A stretch of 64,000 nucleotides of DNA from Oricola nitratireducens. GTDB taxonomy: Bacteria; Pseudomonadota; Alphaproteobacteria; Rhizobiales; Rhizobiaceae. The DNA lies in NCBI RefSeq assembly GCF_014904745.1, contig NZ_JACZCS010000044.1, forward strand, positions 1 to 64,000, read 5' to 3'. A program made the position numbers and the translations under genes. Position 1 is the first letter of the stretch. The number at the start of each line of letters is the position of its first letter. The notes below the pieces were generated by a model. The model did no database searches and was not told the DNA's origin. It saw only the letters and a program-made list of their open reading frames with translations. This document shows positions 27,101 through 34,102 of the stretch, piece by piece.

Positions 27101-27142
27101 ATGCCGTTCGAGTTGCGCAGCTGGCGGCTGACGCGGAGCTGA
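24116..27142 (+). CDS. alpha-mannosidase, glycoside hydrolase family 38
   Basis: The protein is 1008 residues, the usual length for cytoplasmic bacterial GH38 enzymes, with no signal peptide. An N-terminal beta domain (about 1-240) is followed by the catalytic barrel: GHAHIDLAWLWPWDE (Zn ligands H and D) from about 250, and WLPDCFGFSG with the likely nucleophile D366. Middle and C-terminal beta-sandwich domains fill the rest (about 640-1000). It hydrolyses terminal alpha-mannose residues from oligosaccharides. The start at 24116 is chosen over 24080 for its better fit to the family. The gene stands alone, with no sugar transporter beside it. Confidence 0.9.
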   Translation: MPLSPSQRLARLKERLSELGWWREREQAPVTGWTFDGEPIETGAPWPRHDGVVKFAAEAEVPADWPLAETRLILDLGGESLVTLIYPEGEPASYGLDPNHQEFRLRDGRVTIHAESVARLPFGQPVRAPRLNAARLARIDLPVHRLHLLLKQVAEAIEALGEHEAVPHLMEAGETALRSLHWPSDTENYVARTAPSRRQQTIWQLPELKDDPDGLDDNARASVARAHDTLVATLAGLRERFPPQGKVALTGHAHIDLAWLWPWDETRRKIRRTFHTALALLDSSPDFTFNQSTAAYYAQLEEDDPALFEKVRVQARRGRWETVGGMWVEPDTNMPTGESLARQILYGQRYFEKHFGVRHTVCWLPDCFGFSGALPQLLKQGGIEHFFTIKPNWSETNTFPHDLFWWEGIDGSRVLAHMFDNPMEGYNGFVRPDCIVPTWKNFRGKTRHDETLLAVGHGDGGGGVTPEMVEREVQLRGFPALPEARWGRIDDFFERARDGEPVRGYPVWSGEIYLELHRATLTTQSAVKRKHRRAERALITAETLAGYAALMGADQPMNLEPGWRIVLKNEFHDILPGSGVAETARDAEAELDKVIHLGQTAQKAAMSAITTHLPKGDIANAHVVANPSAAPRPLDVALANGHRYATADTVPAFGVMVFDADFPMPAPGLNVTANTLENAALKAVIGADGTVTSLIHKETGREALAGRGNQLWAYPADKPRAWDAWDIEEDYAEGGEEVTEVRSIEIAEGGPHHGAIRVIKRWRHSTISQTYSLAANGRRLDIRTEIDWHDRRVLLRTVNPVAVFAREATFECALGVAIRATHANTSWEAAQFEVPGHRFCDLSEPGFGVALLNDAKYGYSAKGNVLGLSLVRGPIWPDPLADEGQQEFTYALYPHGGDWHTGGVREEAEWLNQPLVIHKASGLAEHSASLIGTDGIRAALSALKPAEDGKGLILRVYEPAGGRGDFSVLLPEGWAASGALNLMEEPMERDRPFDLMPFELRSWRLTRS

Positions 27143-27155
27143 CACGCAATAAGAA

Positions 27156-27181
27156 GCGGGCGGCCCCGAAGGACCGCCCGC
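27156..27181. terminator. hairpin between GH38 and pilin genes
   Basis: The stem GCGGGCGG (27156-27163) / CCGCCCGC (27174-27181) with a 10-base loop lies between the GH38 stop and the convergent pilin stop. There is no T-run, so the terminator is probably bidirectional and not strictly intrinsic. Confidence 0.55.
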
Positions 27182-27211
27182 CTCGAACTTTCACGGCGCA
27201 TATTGCGGCCC

Positions 27212-27376
27212 TTAGAGGCCGGTACCGATCTGGCTGCCGATATAATCGAATTTCTGATTAATGGCCGTGCCGACCGTCGTTGCGCCCGTGATGATTGCAA
27301 CGGCAATGAGGGCAGCGATCAGGCCATATTCAATGGCTGTCGCACCCGACTCGTCTTTCAAAAACCGTACAAACAT
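27212..27376 (-). CDS. Flp/Fap-type pilin
   Basis: This is a 54-residue protein. MFVRFLKDESGATAIEYGLI holds the class IVb prepilin site: cleavage after Gly, then the conserved Glu and Tyr of the ATAIEYGLI block. The hydrophobic helix AALIAVAIITGATTVGTAI follows, ending at Leu before TAA. The length and layout match Flp pilins used for adhesion through Tad pili. No tad/cpa assembly genes lie in the window, so this copy is an orphan served by a distant locus, or unused. Confidence 0.9.
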   Translation of the reverse strand: MFVRFLKDESGATAIEYGLIAALIAVAIITGATTVGTAINQKFDYIGSQIGTGL

Positions 27377-27532
27377 GCCGCGCTCCTAAGTATTGTTTCC
27401 CAGCTATGCCGCCGGCAAATGCTTATTGTTTTTCATGCCGGAATTTCTGAAGCATAGTCTGCACGTCTTAGTTCCCGCTTAAGGAAGACGGTTGCCAAAC
27501 CCTGAACGCGAAAAGACGGATTCAACCGGATT

Positions 27533-28339
27533 TCAGGGCTCCCGAACGGCTTTTCCCGGCTGTTTCTTCATGTCGCCCCAGACCACCTGCTTGTAGTCGA
27601 AACCGTATGTCAGCGTCGGCTTGACGATCTCGAAATAGGGCGAGAGGTCGAAGTCGCGCGGCGTGAACAGCGAGTGGTGGCGGATATGCAGGATCTCGGC
27701 GCGCGAATAATCGGAGGCGGCGCCGGCGCGGCCGGGCGCCAGCGTGATTTCCGGCAGGATCGGATAACGGATCTCCTGAAACGCCTGGGCGATCAGCGTG
27801 GAGCAGATGGCGCGCGTCGGATCGCCGGATCCGAACTGGATCATGCGGCGGCGCCAGCGCACCGGGACAGGCGGCGCGGGAAAGAAATAGCGCAACATGT
27901 CGAGGATGTTCTTGTTGTCGTATTTCAGGCCGATGCGGGAGATCATGAAATCGACCACCGCCTGGCGGTCCTGCGGGGTGAGGCCGGAGGCGCGGCAGAT
28001 GCGGGTGTTGTAGCTGGCGTATTTATCCAGCGGCACGGCCTCGCAGCCGGTGCCGAGATTGACCTCGATCAGCCGTTTCGCCCTGCCGTCGCCGTCCGCC
28101 GCCTCGAGCGCGTCGCCGACATAGAGGGCGGCATGGCTCCAGGTCGACTGGGTCAGATACTTGATCGCGGCGGAAATCCTGCGGTTGCCCTCGACGAGCA
28201 GGATGTCGGCCGGAAGCAGCGTGCGGTAGAGGGTTTCGGGATCGGAAGGCGTGTAGGGCCGGTAACCGGAGGATTCGGCCTGAAGCCGGCCCGCCATCCA
28301 GCGTCCGATGCGGTCGAGTGTCGTGTCTTTCGTTTCCAT
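27533..28339 (-). CDS. YiiX/YebB-like permuted NlpC/P60 cysteine hydrolase
   Basis: The protein is 268 residues. ADILLVEGNRRISAAIKYLTQSTWSHAALYVGD places the catalytic His (WSHAAL) before the Cys (RAICSTLIAQAFQ), the circularly permuted order of the YiiX/LRAT group. These enzymes act on amide or lipid-ester bonds. No signal peptide is visible, unlike lipoprotein members of the family. The ATG at 28339 is preferred to a TTG 27 bases upstream; neither has a good ribosome-binding site. The substrate is unknown. Confidence 0.75.
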   Translation of the reverse strand: METKDTTLDRIGRWMAGRLQAESSGYRPYTPSDPETLYRTLLPADILLVEGNRRISAAIKYLTQSTWSHAALYVGDALEAADGDGRAKRLIEVNLGTGCEAVPLDKYASYNTRICRASGLTPQDRQAVVDFMISRIGLKYDNKNILDMLRYFFPAPPVPVRWRRRMIQFGSGDPTRAICSTLIAQAFQEIRYPILPEITLAPGRAGAASDYSRAEILHIRHHSLFTPRDFDLSPYFEIVKPTLTYGFDYKQVVWGDMKKQPGKAVREP

Positions 28340-28441
28340 CGCGCGCCCGTGTCGAAATCCCGGCAAAGGTCACAGGAAGAGCGCGGATTTTCAAGCCGCA
28401 GGGAGCCGAATTGACAGCATCGTGCGGAGGGTGTGAAGGCT

Positions 28442-29353
28442 CTATATGCCGGCGGCTTCGCGATAGAGCGCGGCGATGCGGCTGCGGACCATGTCGCCAT
28501 CATCGCGCAGAAGGTTCTTCACGATCACGCCCACCTCGTCGTGCAGCCGCTCCGACTGCGCCTTCATCGCCACGCGCAGCATGGCAATCTCGGCTGGGCT
28601 GCCGATCGTCTCGGGCTCGGCGGCGATCAGTGCGTCGAGGGCGGCGAGATCGTGGTCGTCGCCAAGCGCCTCGCCCGCCCGGTCGGCGATCTCGGCGCGC
28701 GCCGCCATTTCGCCGGGCCAGACCGGACGCAGCAGCAGGACATGCATCCAGTGATACTTGATGCGTTTCCTGAGATCGTGCCAGTCGGCGGGTTCGCCCG
28801 TCTTCCGGGCCGTTTCCAGCGCCCTGACCGCGCGGGCGTAGTTCTTCGCCGCGCCGCCGGCGACGACGGCGACCGCCTTGTCCGGCTTGTCGGGCAGCGA
28901 AAGCTCGTCCAGCGCCGCGATCCCCTGCTTGCAGCCGGAGATCGCGGCCAGGATGCTGGCTGAAAGGTCGGTTTCCGCCGTCGCGATATGATCGCGGCGC
29001 GCCGCCAGGCGGTCGCGGATGGCGTCGAGCACCGTGCGCACCTCTTCCGAGGTCTCGTCGGCGACCAGGCGGTTCAGGGCCTCGACCAGCGCGGTTGCGT
29101 CGCGCACGGCCGACAAGGTCCTCGCGATATCGCGGATGCGGGCGTTTTCGCGGGCGCAGAATTCCGGCGCGGCGTCGCGCACCAACCGCAACAGGCCGCG
29201 CAGGCGCTTGAAGCATTTGCGCGCGTCGTGAACCGCCTCGTCGCGCCCGCCGCGCTCGTGATAGAGGATGTCGATCGCCTTTTCGTATTGCGCCCGCGCG
29301 ATGCGAACCGCTTCGCGGGTCAGCGGCTTTCCGGGCCGGATCCTGTAGCTCAT
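28442..29353 (-). CDS. CHAD-domain protein
   Basis: The protein is 303 residues, almost all one CHAD domain: two helical bundles with conserved His and basic residues (AVHDARKCFKRLRGLLRLVR; DWHDLRKRIKYHWMHVLLLR). CHAD domains bind inorganic polyphosphate through these positive patches. The first codon overlaps the end of the CYTH gene by 4 bases (29350-29353), so the two are translated together. The domain pair is commonly one fused chain (ygiF-like); here it is split. Confidence 0.88.
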   Translation of the reverse strand: MSYRIRPGKPLTREAVRIARAQYEKAIDILYHERGGRDEAVHDARKCFKRLRGLLRLVRDAAPEFCARENARIRDIARTLSAVRDATALVEALNRLVADETSEEVRTVLDAIRDRLAARRDHIATAETDLSASILAAISGCKQGIAALDELSLPDKPDKAVAVVAGGAAKNYARAVRALETARKTGEPADWHDLRKRIKYHWMHVLLLRPVWPGEMAARAEIADRAGEALGDDHDLAALDALIAAEPETIGSPAEIAMLRVAMKAQSERLHDEVGVIVKNLLRDDGDMVRSRIAALYREAAGI

Positions 29354-29826
29354 GGGCGCGCTTCCGCCGGCAGGCCATGGATTGCCAGCGTGGCATTCGA
29401 CCAGGCGCTGTCGCCCGTCACCTCGCGGCCGAGCCAGTCGGGCAGGGTCGGGGTGTCGGTCTCGGACTGCATTTCGACTTCGGCGATCACCAGCCCCGCA
29501 AGGGCGCCCTCATAGGCGTCGATCTCCCAGACGAATCCGTCCAGCGAAATCGTGTAGCGGGTCTTTTCGACCAACCGGCCGCGGCTTGCCTCGACCATCC
29601 GGCGGGCGTCATCGAGGGGAACCGGATATTCGAACTCGTCGCGCGACATCCGCGACAGGCCGAATTTCACCGTCAGCCGGGCATGCCTGTTGTCATAAAT
29701 GCGGACCCTGACCGAGGTGTCGCCGTCGAGGGCGACATAGGCCTGGAGAATATGCCGGGTTGTTTCCGGCGCTTCGCGCCAGCCGTCGCCTTCAACCAGG
29801 AACTTGCGTTCGATTTCCAGGGCCAT
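29350..29826 (-). CDS. CYTH-domain triphosphatase
   Basis: This 158-residue protein starts MALEIERKFLV, the ExExK motif that defines CYTH (triphosphate tunnel) proteins. VRVRIYDNRHARLTVKFG, YTISLDGFVWEIDAYEG and IAEVEM supply the remaining charged tunnel residues. Bacterial CYTH enzymes hydrolyse inorganic triphosphate or act on polyphosphate. GAAGGA lies about 7 bases before ATG 29826. It is co-translated with the CHAD gene, implying joint polyphosphate handling. Confidence 0.9.
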   Translation of the reverse strand: MALEIERKFLVEGDGWREAPETTRHILQAYVALDGDTSVRVRIYDNRHARLTVKFGLSRMSRDEFEYPVPLDDARRMVEASRGRLVEKTRYTISLDGFVWEIDAYEGALAGLVIAEVEMQSETDTPTLPDWLGREVTGDSAWSNATLAIHGLPAEARP

Positions 29827-29914
29827 AAGACATCCTTCTCCGAAAGGGCGAATCTTTGCAACTTCGGGCAAGTGTGGCGTTCCGTCGCTTGACTGGCGGC
29901 GGCCTCCGATTAAG

Positions 29915-29931
29915 TTTAGAACAATTCTAAA
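29915..29931. promoter_or_regulatory. Irr operator (iron control element, ICE)
   Basis: TTTAGAA-N3-TTCTAAA is a perfect 7-bp dyad matching the ICE consensus bound by Irr in rhizobia. It sits 16 bases before the mbfA start, and mbfA is a known Irr-repressed gene in Agrobacterium and Bradyrhizobium. Irr is expected to repress mbfA under iron starvation. Confidence 0.85.
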
Positions 29932-29947
29932 AAATGGATTCCCTCAC

Positions 29948-30931
29948 ATGCTTCATCGCTTTTTCCCTTCCACGCGGCGCGACTTCAAGTCCCTTTCGGA
30001 ACAGGAAATCCTGGCGCTCGCCATTTCGTCGGAAGAGGACGACGCGCGCATTTATCTCGCCTATGCCGACGGGCTGCGCGACGACTATCCGAACTCGGCA
30101 AAAATGTTCGAGGAAATGGCGGAAGAGGAGAGCGTCCATCGCGCACGGCTGATCGAATTGCACAAGAAGCGCTTCGGCGACCGCATCCCGCTGATCCGGC
30201 GCGAGCATGTGCGCGGATATTACGAGCGCAAGCCGGACTGGCTGGTGCGTCCGCTCGGACTTGAAAAGGTGCGCGCGCAGGCGGCCGAGATGGAAGCGCA
30301 GGCGCACCGGTTCTACCTGAGCGCGGCGCAGCAAAGTGGAGACGCCGACACGCGCAAGCTGCTCGGCGAACTGGCGATTGCAGAGGCCGGCCACCAGGCG
30401 ACCGCGGAGCGGCTCGAACAAAAGCACGTGCCCGCGGATGTGCGCGAGGAGGAGGGCCAGCGCGAACGGCGCCAGTTCATCCTGACCTACGTCCAGCCCG
30501 GCCTTGCGGGCCTGATGGACGGTTCGGTGTCGACGCTGGCGCCGATCTTCGCGACGGCATTCGCGACCCAGGACACCTGGACCACGTTCCTGATCGGGCT
30601 CTCGGCGTCGGTCGGCGCCGGTATTTCGATGGGATTCACGGAAGCGGCGCATGACGACGGCAAGATTTCCGGCCGCGGCTCGCCGGTCGCGCGCGGCTTC
30701 GCATCCGGCATCATGACGGCGCTCGGCGGTCTCGGCCATGCCCTGCCCTATCTGATCCCGCATTTCTGGACCGCGACCACCATCGCGGCCATCGTGGTCG
30801 TCGTGGAATTGTTCGCGATCACCTGGATCCAGAACCGGTTCATGGACACGCCGTGGATGCGCGCGGCGATGCAGGTCATCCTGGGCGGCAGCCTCGTCTT
30901 CGCCGCCGGCATCCTGATCGGCAACGCCTAG
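29948..30931 (+). CDS. mbfA: membrane-bound ferritin-like iron exporter MbfA
   Basis: The protein is 327 residues. The N-terminal half is a ferritin-like (erythrin) domain with di-iron ligands in EEMAEEESVHRARLIE and LAIAEAGHQATAERLE. The C-terminal half is a vacuolar-iron-transporter (VIT1/CCC1) membrane domain from about residue 190 (VQPGLAGLMDGSVSTLAPIFATAF). MbfA exports iron and protects against iron and peroxide stress in rhizobia. An ICE operator lies directly upstream. The start at 29948 fits the family N-terminus (MLHRFFPSTRRDFKSLSEQE). Confidence 0.93.
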   Translation: MLHRFFPSTRRDFKSLSEQEILALAISSEEDDARIYLAYADGLRDDYPNSAKMFEEMAEEESVHRARLIELHKKRFGDRIPLIRREHVRGYYERKPDWLVRPLGLEKVRAQAAEMEAQAHRFYLSAAQQSGDADTRKLLGELAIAEAGHQATAERLEQKHVPADVREEEGQRERRQFILTYVQPGLAGLMDGSVSTLAPIFATAFATQDTWTTFLIGLSASVGAGISMGFTEAAHDDGKISGRGSPVARGFASGIMTALGGLGHALPYLIPHFWTATTIAAIVVVVELFAITWIQNRFMDTPWMRAAMQVILGGSLVFAAGILIGNA

Positions 30932-30996
30932 GGGGAGCGCCTCACCTTCGCCGTAAAGCCGGGCTCAATTCCGCCTCGCAACGGGAGACGGTCACA

Positions 30997-31719
30997 ATGA
31001 GCATACGCACGGCACTCGGCGGCCTCGGATTTGTCGCGCAGGTCGCGGCGATCGTTTTCATCACGAAGTCCTTCGCCTTCGCGCAGGTCTACATTCCGTC
31101 TGAGAGCATGGTGCCGACGCTGGAAGTGGGCGATCGTCTTATCACCGACAAGACGGCCTATGGCTGGTCGCGCCACTCGCTGCTCGTCGATCCGCATGTT
31201 TCGTTTCCCGGCAAGGAAGGCCGCCTGTTCGGGCGCCTGCCGAAACGCGGCGACGTCGTGACCTTCACCCATCCGCGCACCGGCGAGACCCTGATCAAGC
31301 GCGTCATCGGCCTTCCCGGCGACCGGATCGCAATGAAGAACGGACGGCTGATCATCAATGGGAAAACCGTCGAACGGGATTTCAAGGGCGACTATTCCTA
31401 CCGCCAGTACAGGGGCGGATCGGTCGCCGTACGGCGCTATGACGAACACCTTCCCGGCGGCGAGGTTCACGAGATCATCGAACAGACCGACCACGGCTAT
31501 GCCGACAACATGGCGGAGGTGACCGTGCCGCCGGGGCATATCTTTTTCATGGGCGACAATCGCGACAACTCGGCCGACAGCCGTTTTGCCGAACTCGGTT
31601 TCGTGCCGGAGGAAAATATCCAGGGCCAGGCGCGCCTGATCACCTATTCGCTGCATGATTGCCGGCCGGAACCCGGTCTGGCTTGCGCGCCGCGCCGCTT
31701 TCTCAGCCCCATCGACTGA
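30997..31719 (+). CDS. lepB: signal peptidase I
   Basis: The protein is 240 residues with one N-terminal membrane helix (about 8-28) and the catalytic dyad Ser37 (in PSESMVPTLEVGD) and Lys101 (in LIKRVIGLPGDR). The box E segment is MGDNRDNSADSR. It removes signal peptides from exported proteins on the outer face of the inner membrane. It stands 65 bases after mbfA. The usual rnc/recO-type neighbours of the housekeeping lepB are absent, so this may be a second copy in the genome. Confidence 0.92.
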   Translation: MSIRTALGGLGFVAQVAAIVFITKSFAFAQVYIPSESMVPTLEVGDRLITDKTAYGWSRHSLLVDPHVSFPGKEGRLFGRLPKRGDVVTFTHPRTGETLIKRVIGLPGDRIAMKNGRLIINGKTVERDFKGDYSYRQYRGGSVAVRRYDEHLPGGEVHEIIEQTDHGYADNMAEVTVPPGHIFFMGDNRDNSADSRFAELGFVPEENIQGQARLITYSLHDCRPEPGLACAPRRFLSPID

Positions 31720-31914
31720 TCCGGTTCAACCGGTCCCGCGGCGCGGGTAATCGCGCATAAACCATGACGGCAGAAATGCCGTTCGGCATGGCCCGCTGCG
31801 ACGAAAAGACCCGAATTGCGCGCAACGCGTTCATGCGGGATTCATATAGTACATGTTATATATGTTCAGGAAGGGACCGGAGGCGGAAGCCCTCCATTTC
31901 AGGAACCAGGACAA
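31720..31914. other. AT-rich intergenic stretch after lepB
   Basis: The left part (31720-31760) holds short nested dyads (CCGGTT/AACCGG and CCGCG/CGCGG) that may terminate lepB. The segment around 31840-31865 is strikingly AT-rich for this genome and could be a promoter for the small open frame that follows. No RNA gene was recognised. Confidence 0.4.
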
Positions 31915-32046
31915 ATGGCCCTCATCAGGACATTCGGAAACAGGCTGACGACGATCCGCAATTTCATCTGGCCGGACTATCGGCCGGAACGATATTACAT
32001 GCGCGGACCGGGGCCGGCCTGCGCTCGCCGGCATCCGCACGGCTGA
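31915..32046 (+). CDS. possible 43-residue small basic protein
   Basis: The open frame begins MALIRTFGNRLTTIRNFIWP and ends after a Pro/His/Arg-rich tail. It has AGGA about 9 bases before its ATG and an AT-rich promoter-like region about 50 bases further upstream. The composition (net positive, with a Trp/Tyr-rich middle) is not unlike short DUF1127-type proteins, one of which lies next door. No homologue is recognised and chance is possible. Confidence 0.3.
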   Translation: MALIRTFGNRLTTIRNFIWPDYRPERYYMRGPGPACARRHPHG

Positions 32047-32127
32047 TCGTTCGATCGCGAACGCGGCAGATCGGGCTCTGCCCGACTTGCGCGTGCGCTG
32101 ACCGCCGATGACCGGCTGCCTGCCCCT

Positions 32128-32400
32128 CTAACACCACGGATCATGCGGCATCTTTCTTTCGTCCAGCCAGGGGAAGGATTTGTGCCAGGGAAAAGACTTC
32201 CTGACCTCACGTTTCGCCTGCCGGGGCGAGACGCCGATGTCGCGCAATTGCCAGTCGGCGAGATCGGACAGGTGACGGCGCGACCTGCGCTTTCGACGCC
32301 AGAGGCGCAGCCAGTGGACAATCCGCGCCGTTATCTGCGCGCGGCGGGGCAGAACACCGCGCCTGCGGGACATGGCGGACCGGACAGCAGAATCGGACAT
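32128..32400 (-). CDS. DUF1127 (YjiS-like) small protein
   Basis: This 90-residue protein has the DUF1127 core RHLSDLADWQLRDIGVSPRQ preceded by an Arg/Trp-rich helix (LRLWRRKRRSRR) and followed by KSFPWHKSFPW. Short DUF1127 proteins in alphaproteobacteria bind RNA or affect phosphate and RNA metabolism in the few cases studied. The N-terminal 40 residues extend beyond the usual 45-50, so a start further inside is possible. It faces the 43-residue open frame across 81 bases. Confidence 0.75.
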   Translation of the reverse strand: MSDSAVRSAMSRRRGVLPRRAQITARIVHWLRLWRRKRRSRRHLSDLADWQLRDIGVSPRQAKREVRKSFPWHKSFPWLDERKMPHDPWC

Positions 32401-32512
32401 GGGAGGGCTCCGTCGGCAAGCGTTTCGGTTGCCGGACGCTAGGCTGTCCGTTGGCAGCGACGTTTCGATCGCGATGGAAGCATCAGCGGAAAAATTGCGC
32501 TAATTTCTCTCC

Positions 32513-33208
32513 ATGACGCTGACAACCGACATCTCCGGCCCCAACATCGCCCGTCTGGCCGCGCTTCTGGCCGATCCGGCGCGCGCGCAAGTCATGCTGG
32601 CGCTGATGGACGGGCGGGCGTTGACGGCAGGCGAACTGGCGCAGGCGGGCGGGGTCAGCCCGCAGACCGCAAGCTCGCATCTTTCCAAGCTGATCGACGG
32701 CGGCCTGCTGGCGGTCGCCAGCCAGGGGCGGCACCGTTATTACAGGATCAGCGGCCCGGACGCCGCCCACCTGGTCGAGACGCTGAGCGTCTTGTCGGAG
32801 GAAGAGCCGACGGCGCGGATCCGGACCGGCCCGCGCGACGCGAAGCTACGCACAGCCCGGATCTGCTACGACCATCTCGCCGGATCGATGGGCGTGCGGC
32901 TTCTCGACGGGCTGCTCGCGAATGGCGCGCTCGCCGGCGACGATAGCAATGTCCGCCTGACGGCAAAGGGCGAGCAGGTGTTTTCGGACTTCGGCGTCGA
33001 TCTCGGCGCGCTGAAGCGCAAGAAGCGCCCGCTTTGCCGCGCCTGCCTCGACTGGTCGGAGCGCCGGCCGCATCTGGCCGGAAGCATCGGCGCGGCGCTG
33101 CTGGACCGGTTTCTCGACGAAGGCTGGATCCGGCGCGAGAAAGGCTCGCGGACGCTGATTGTCTCGACGGAAGGCCTGCGGCGATACGAAGGGCTTGTCA
33201 GGCGGTAA
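32513..33208 (+). CDS. ArsR-family winged-helix regulator with extended C-terminus
   Basis: The protein is 231 residues. The N-terminal 100 residues are an ArsR-type winged helix: LLADPARAQVMLALMDGRALTAGELAQ, then GGVSPQTASSHLSKLIDGGLL and the wing GRHRYYRI. The C-terminal 120 residues form a second domain typical of a longer ArsR subgroup, with Cys in RPLCRACLDWSERRPHLAG. The usual metal-binding CxC in the recognition helix is missing, so this is probably not an arsenic or metal sensor; the C-terminal Cys pair may respond to redox or a ligand. No Shine-Dalgarno precedes ATG 32513. The target is unknown. Confidence 0.82.
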   Translation: MTLTTDISGPNIARLAALLADPARAQVMLALMDGRALTAGELAQAGGVSPQTASSHLSKLIDGGLLAVASQGRHRYYRISGPDAAHLVETLSVLSEEEPTARIRTGPRDAKLRTARICYDHLAGSMGVRLLDGLLANGALAGDDSNVRLTAKGEQVFSDFGVDLGALKRKKRPLCRACLDWSERRPHLAGSIGAALLDRFLDEGWIRREKGSRTLIVSTEGLRRYEGLVRR

Positions 33209-33214
33209 TGCCGC

Positions 33215-33811
33215 CTATTTGACGGAGCCGACGACGGTCTGGTCGGGCATCTCGATCGACACCCAGTGGCCTGCGTGAACCTCGGACTGGCGCTTCAGAT
33301 AGGTATAGGGCGTATCTTTCCACAGCATGACCTTGCTGGTCAGGTTGTCGAGGATGAAGTCGCCCTTGTCGGTGCGCACGGTCAGGACGGCGTGGCCCTC
33401 CCCGTCGGGCTTGCGCACGACGGTGATCAGCAGGTCGGATGGCGACAGGCCCTCATTCATGAGGAGCTCGCGCTTCAACAGGACGTAGTCCTCGCAGTCG
33501 CCGGCTCGGTCCGGGAACGTCCAGACCTCCTCCTTGCCATAGATGGAAAGATCGCTCTTCGGCTCGATCACCATGTTGACGGTGGCGTTGATGTTGAGGA
33601 TTTCATTCCAGTTGGCTGGATTGAGCTTCAGCGGCGCGTGGCTTCCCTTGATCGGGTTGCACTCGTCGCGATAGACGCGGCAGAAGTCGTAATGACCGAT
33701 CGGCTGGGAGGTGAGACCACCGGTGATCATGCGACCGGCCGCACTGGCCGGACCGGGCGAAACGGCAGAAATCATTGCTGCCATGGCGAAAGCCGACACA
33801 AACCGAACCAC
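33215..33811 (-). CDS. bacterial transglutaminase-like cysteine proteinase (BTLCP)
   Basis: The protein is 198 residues with a signal peptide (to about residue 25, PASA-AG). The catalytic triad is readable: C106 in AGDCEDYVLLKR, H140 in GEGHAVLTVRT, D155 in FILDNL. Such periplasmic BTLCP/DUF920 proteins pair with surface-adhesin and c-di-GMP systems in some bacteria (LapG-like), but here no partner is adjacent. A full CtrA box 32 bases upstream suggests cell-cycle control. The gene converges on the ArsR gene with 6 bases between the stops. Confidence 0.88.
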   Translation of the reverse strand: MVRFVSAFAMAAMISAVSPGPASAAGRMITGGLTSQPIGHYDFCRVYRDECNPIKGSHAPLKLNPANWNEILNINATVNMVIEPKSDLSIYGKEEVWTFPDRAGDCEDYVLLKRELLMNEGLSPSDLLITVVRKPDGEGHAVLTVRTDKGDFILDNLTSKVMLWKDTPYTYLKRQSEVHAGHWVSIEMPDQTVVGSVK

Positions 33812-33842
33812 CCGGAACTCCCCTCAACGCATACCCACAAGG

Positions 33843-33858
33843 TTAACGAAAGGTTAAC
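33843..33858. promoter_or_regulatory. CtrA binding site
   Basis: TTAA-N7-TTAAC matches the full CtrA recognition sequence on both strands. It lies 32-47 bases upstream of the BTLCP start codon at 33811, the expected promoter zone. Confidence 0.6.
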
Positions 33859-33960
33859 CGGCAACTCGGATTTGCACAACGGGAGGAAACGCAAAGCTCA
33901 CAGTATGGTTACCGTGGAGCGCGACAGGATGTGGAAAACAGGACGGGCGCCGCGCGAGAC

Positions 33961-34050
33961 GTTCATCGTTTCACGGAATCGATGAACGCCTCCAACTGTT
34001 TGATTTCACGCGATTCCGGACGGAAAACCGGTTTCCGCTTTTCCCGGATT
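33961..34050. repeat. rhizobial REP-like element with flanking hairpin
   Basis: The sequence from about 34001 (TGATTTCACGCGATTCCGGA) continues into nested dyads CGGAAA (34021-34026) / TTTCCG (34032-34037) around the palindrome AAACCGGTTT. From memory, closely similar segments recur in intergenic regions of many Rhizobiales genomes. A separate hairpin GTTCATCG (33961-33968) / CGATGAAC (33980-33987) precedes it. It sits between phaZ and the BTLCP promoter. Only one copy was noticed in this window. Confidence 0.5.
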
Positions 34051-34102
34051 TGCTCCGAGAGCGCCCGTCCCCGAATAATCCGTCAATGACGGGTCGAATG
34101 CG

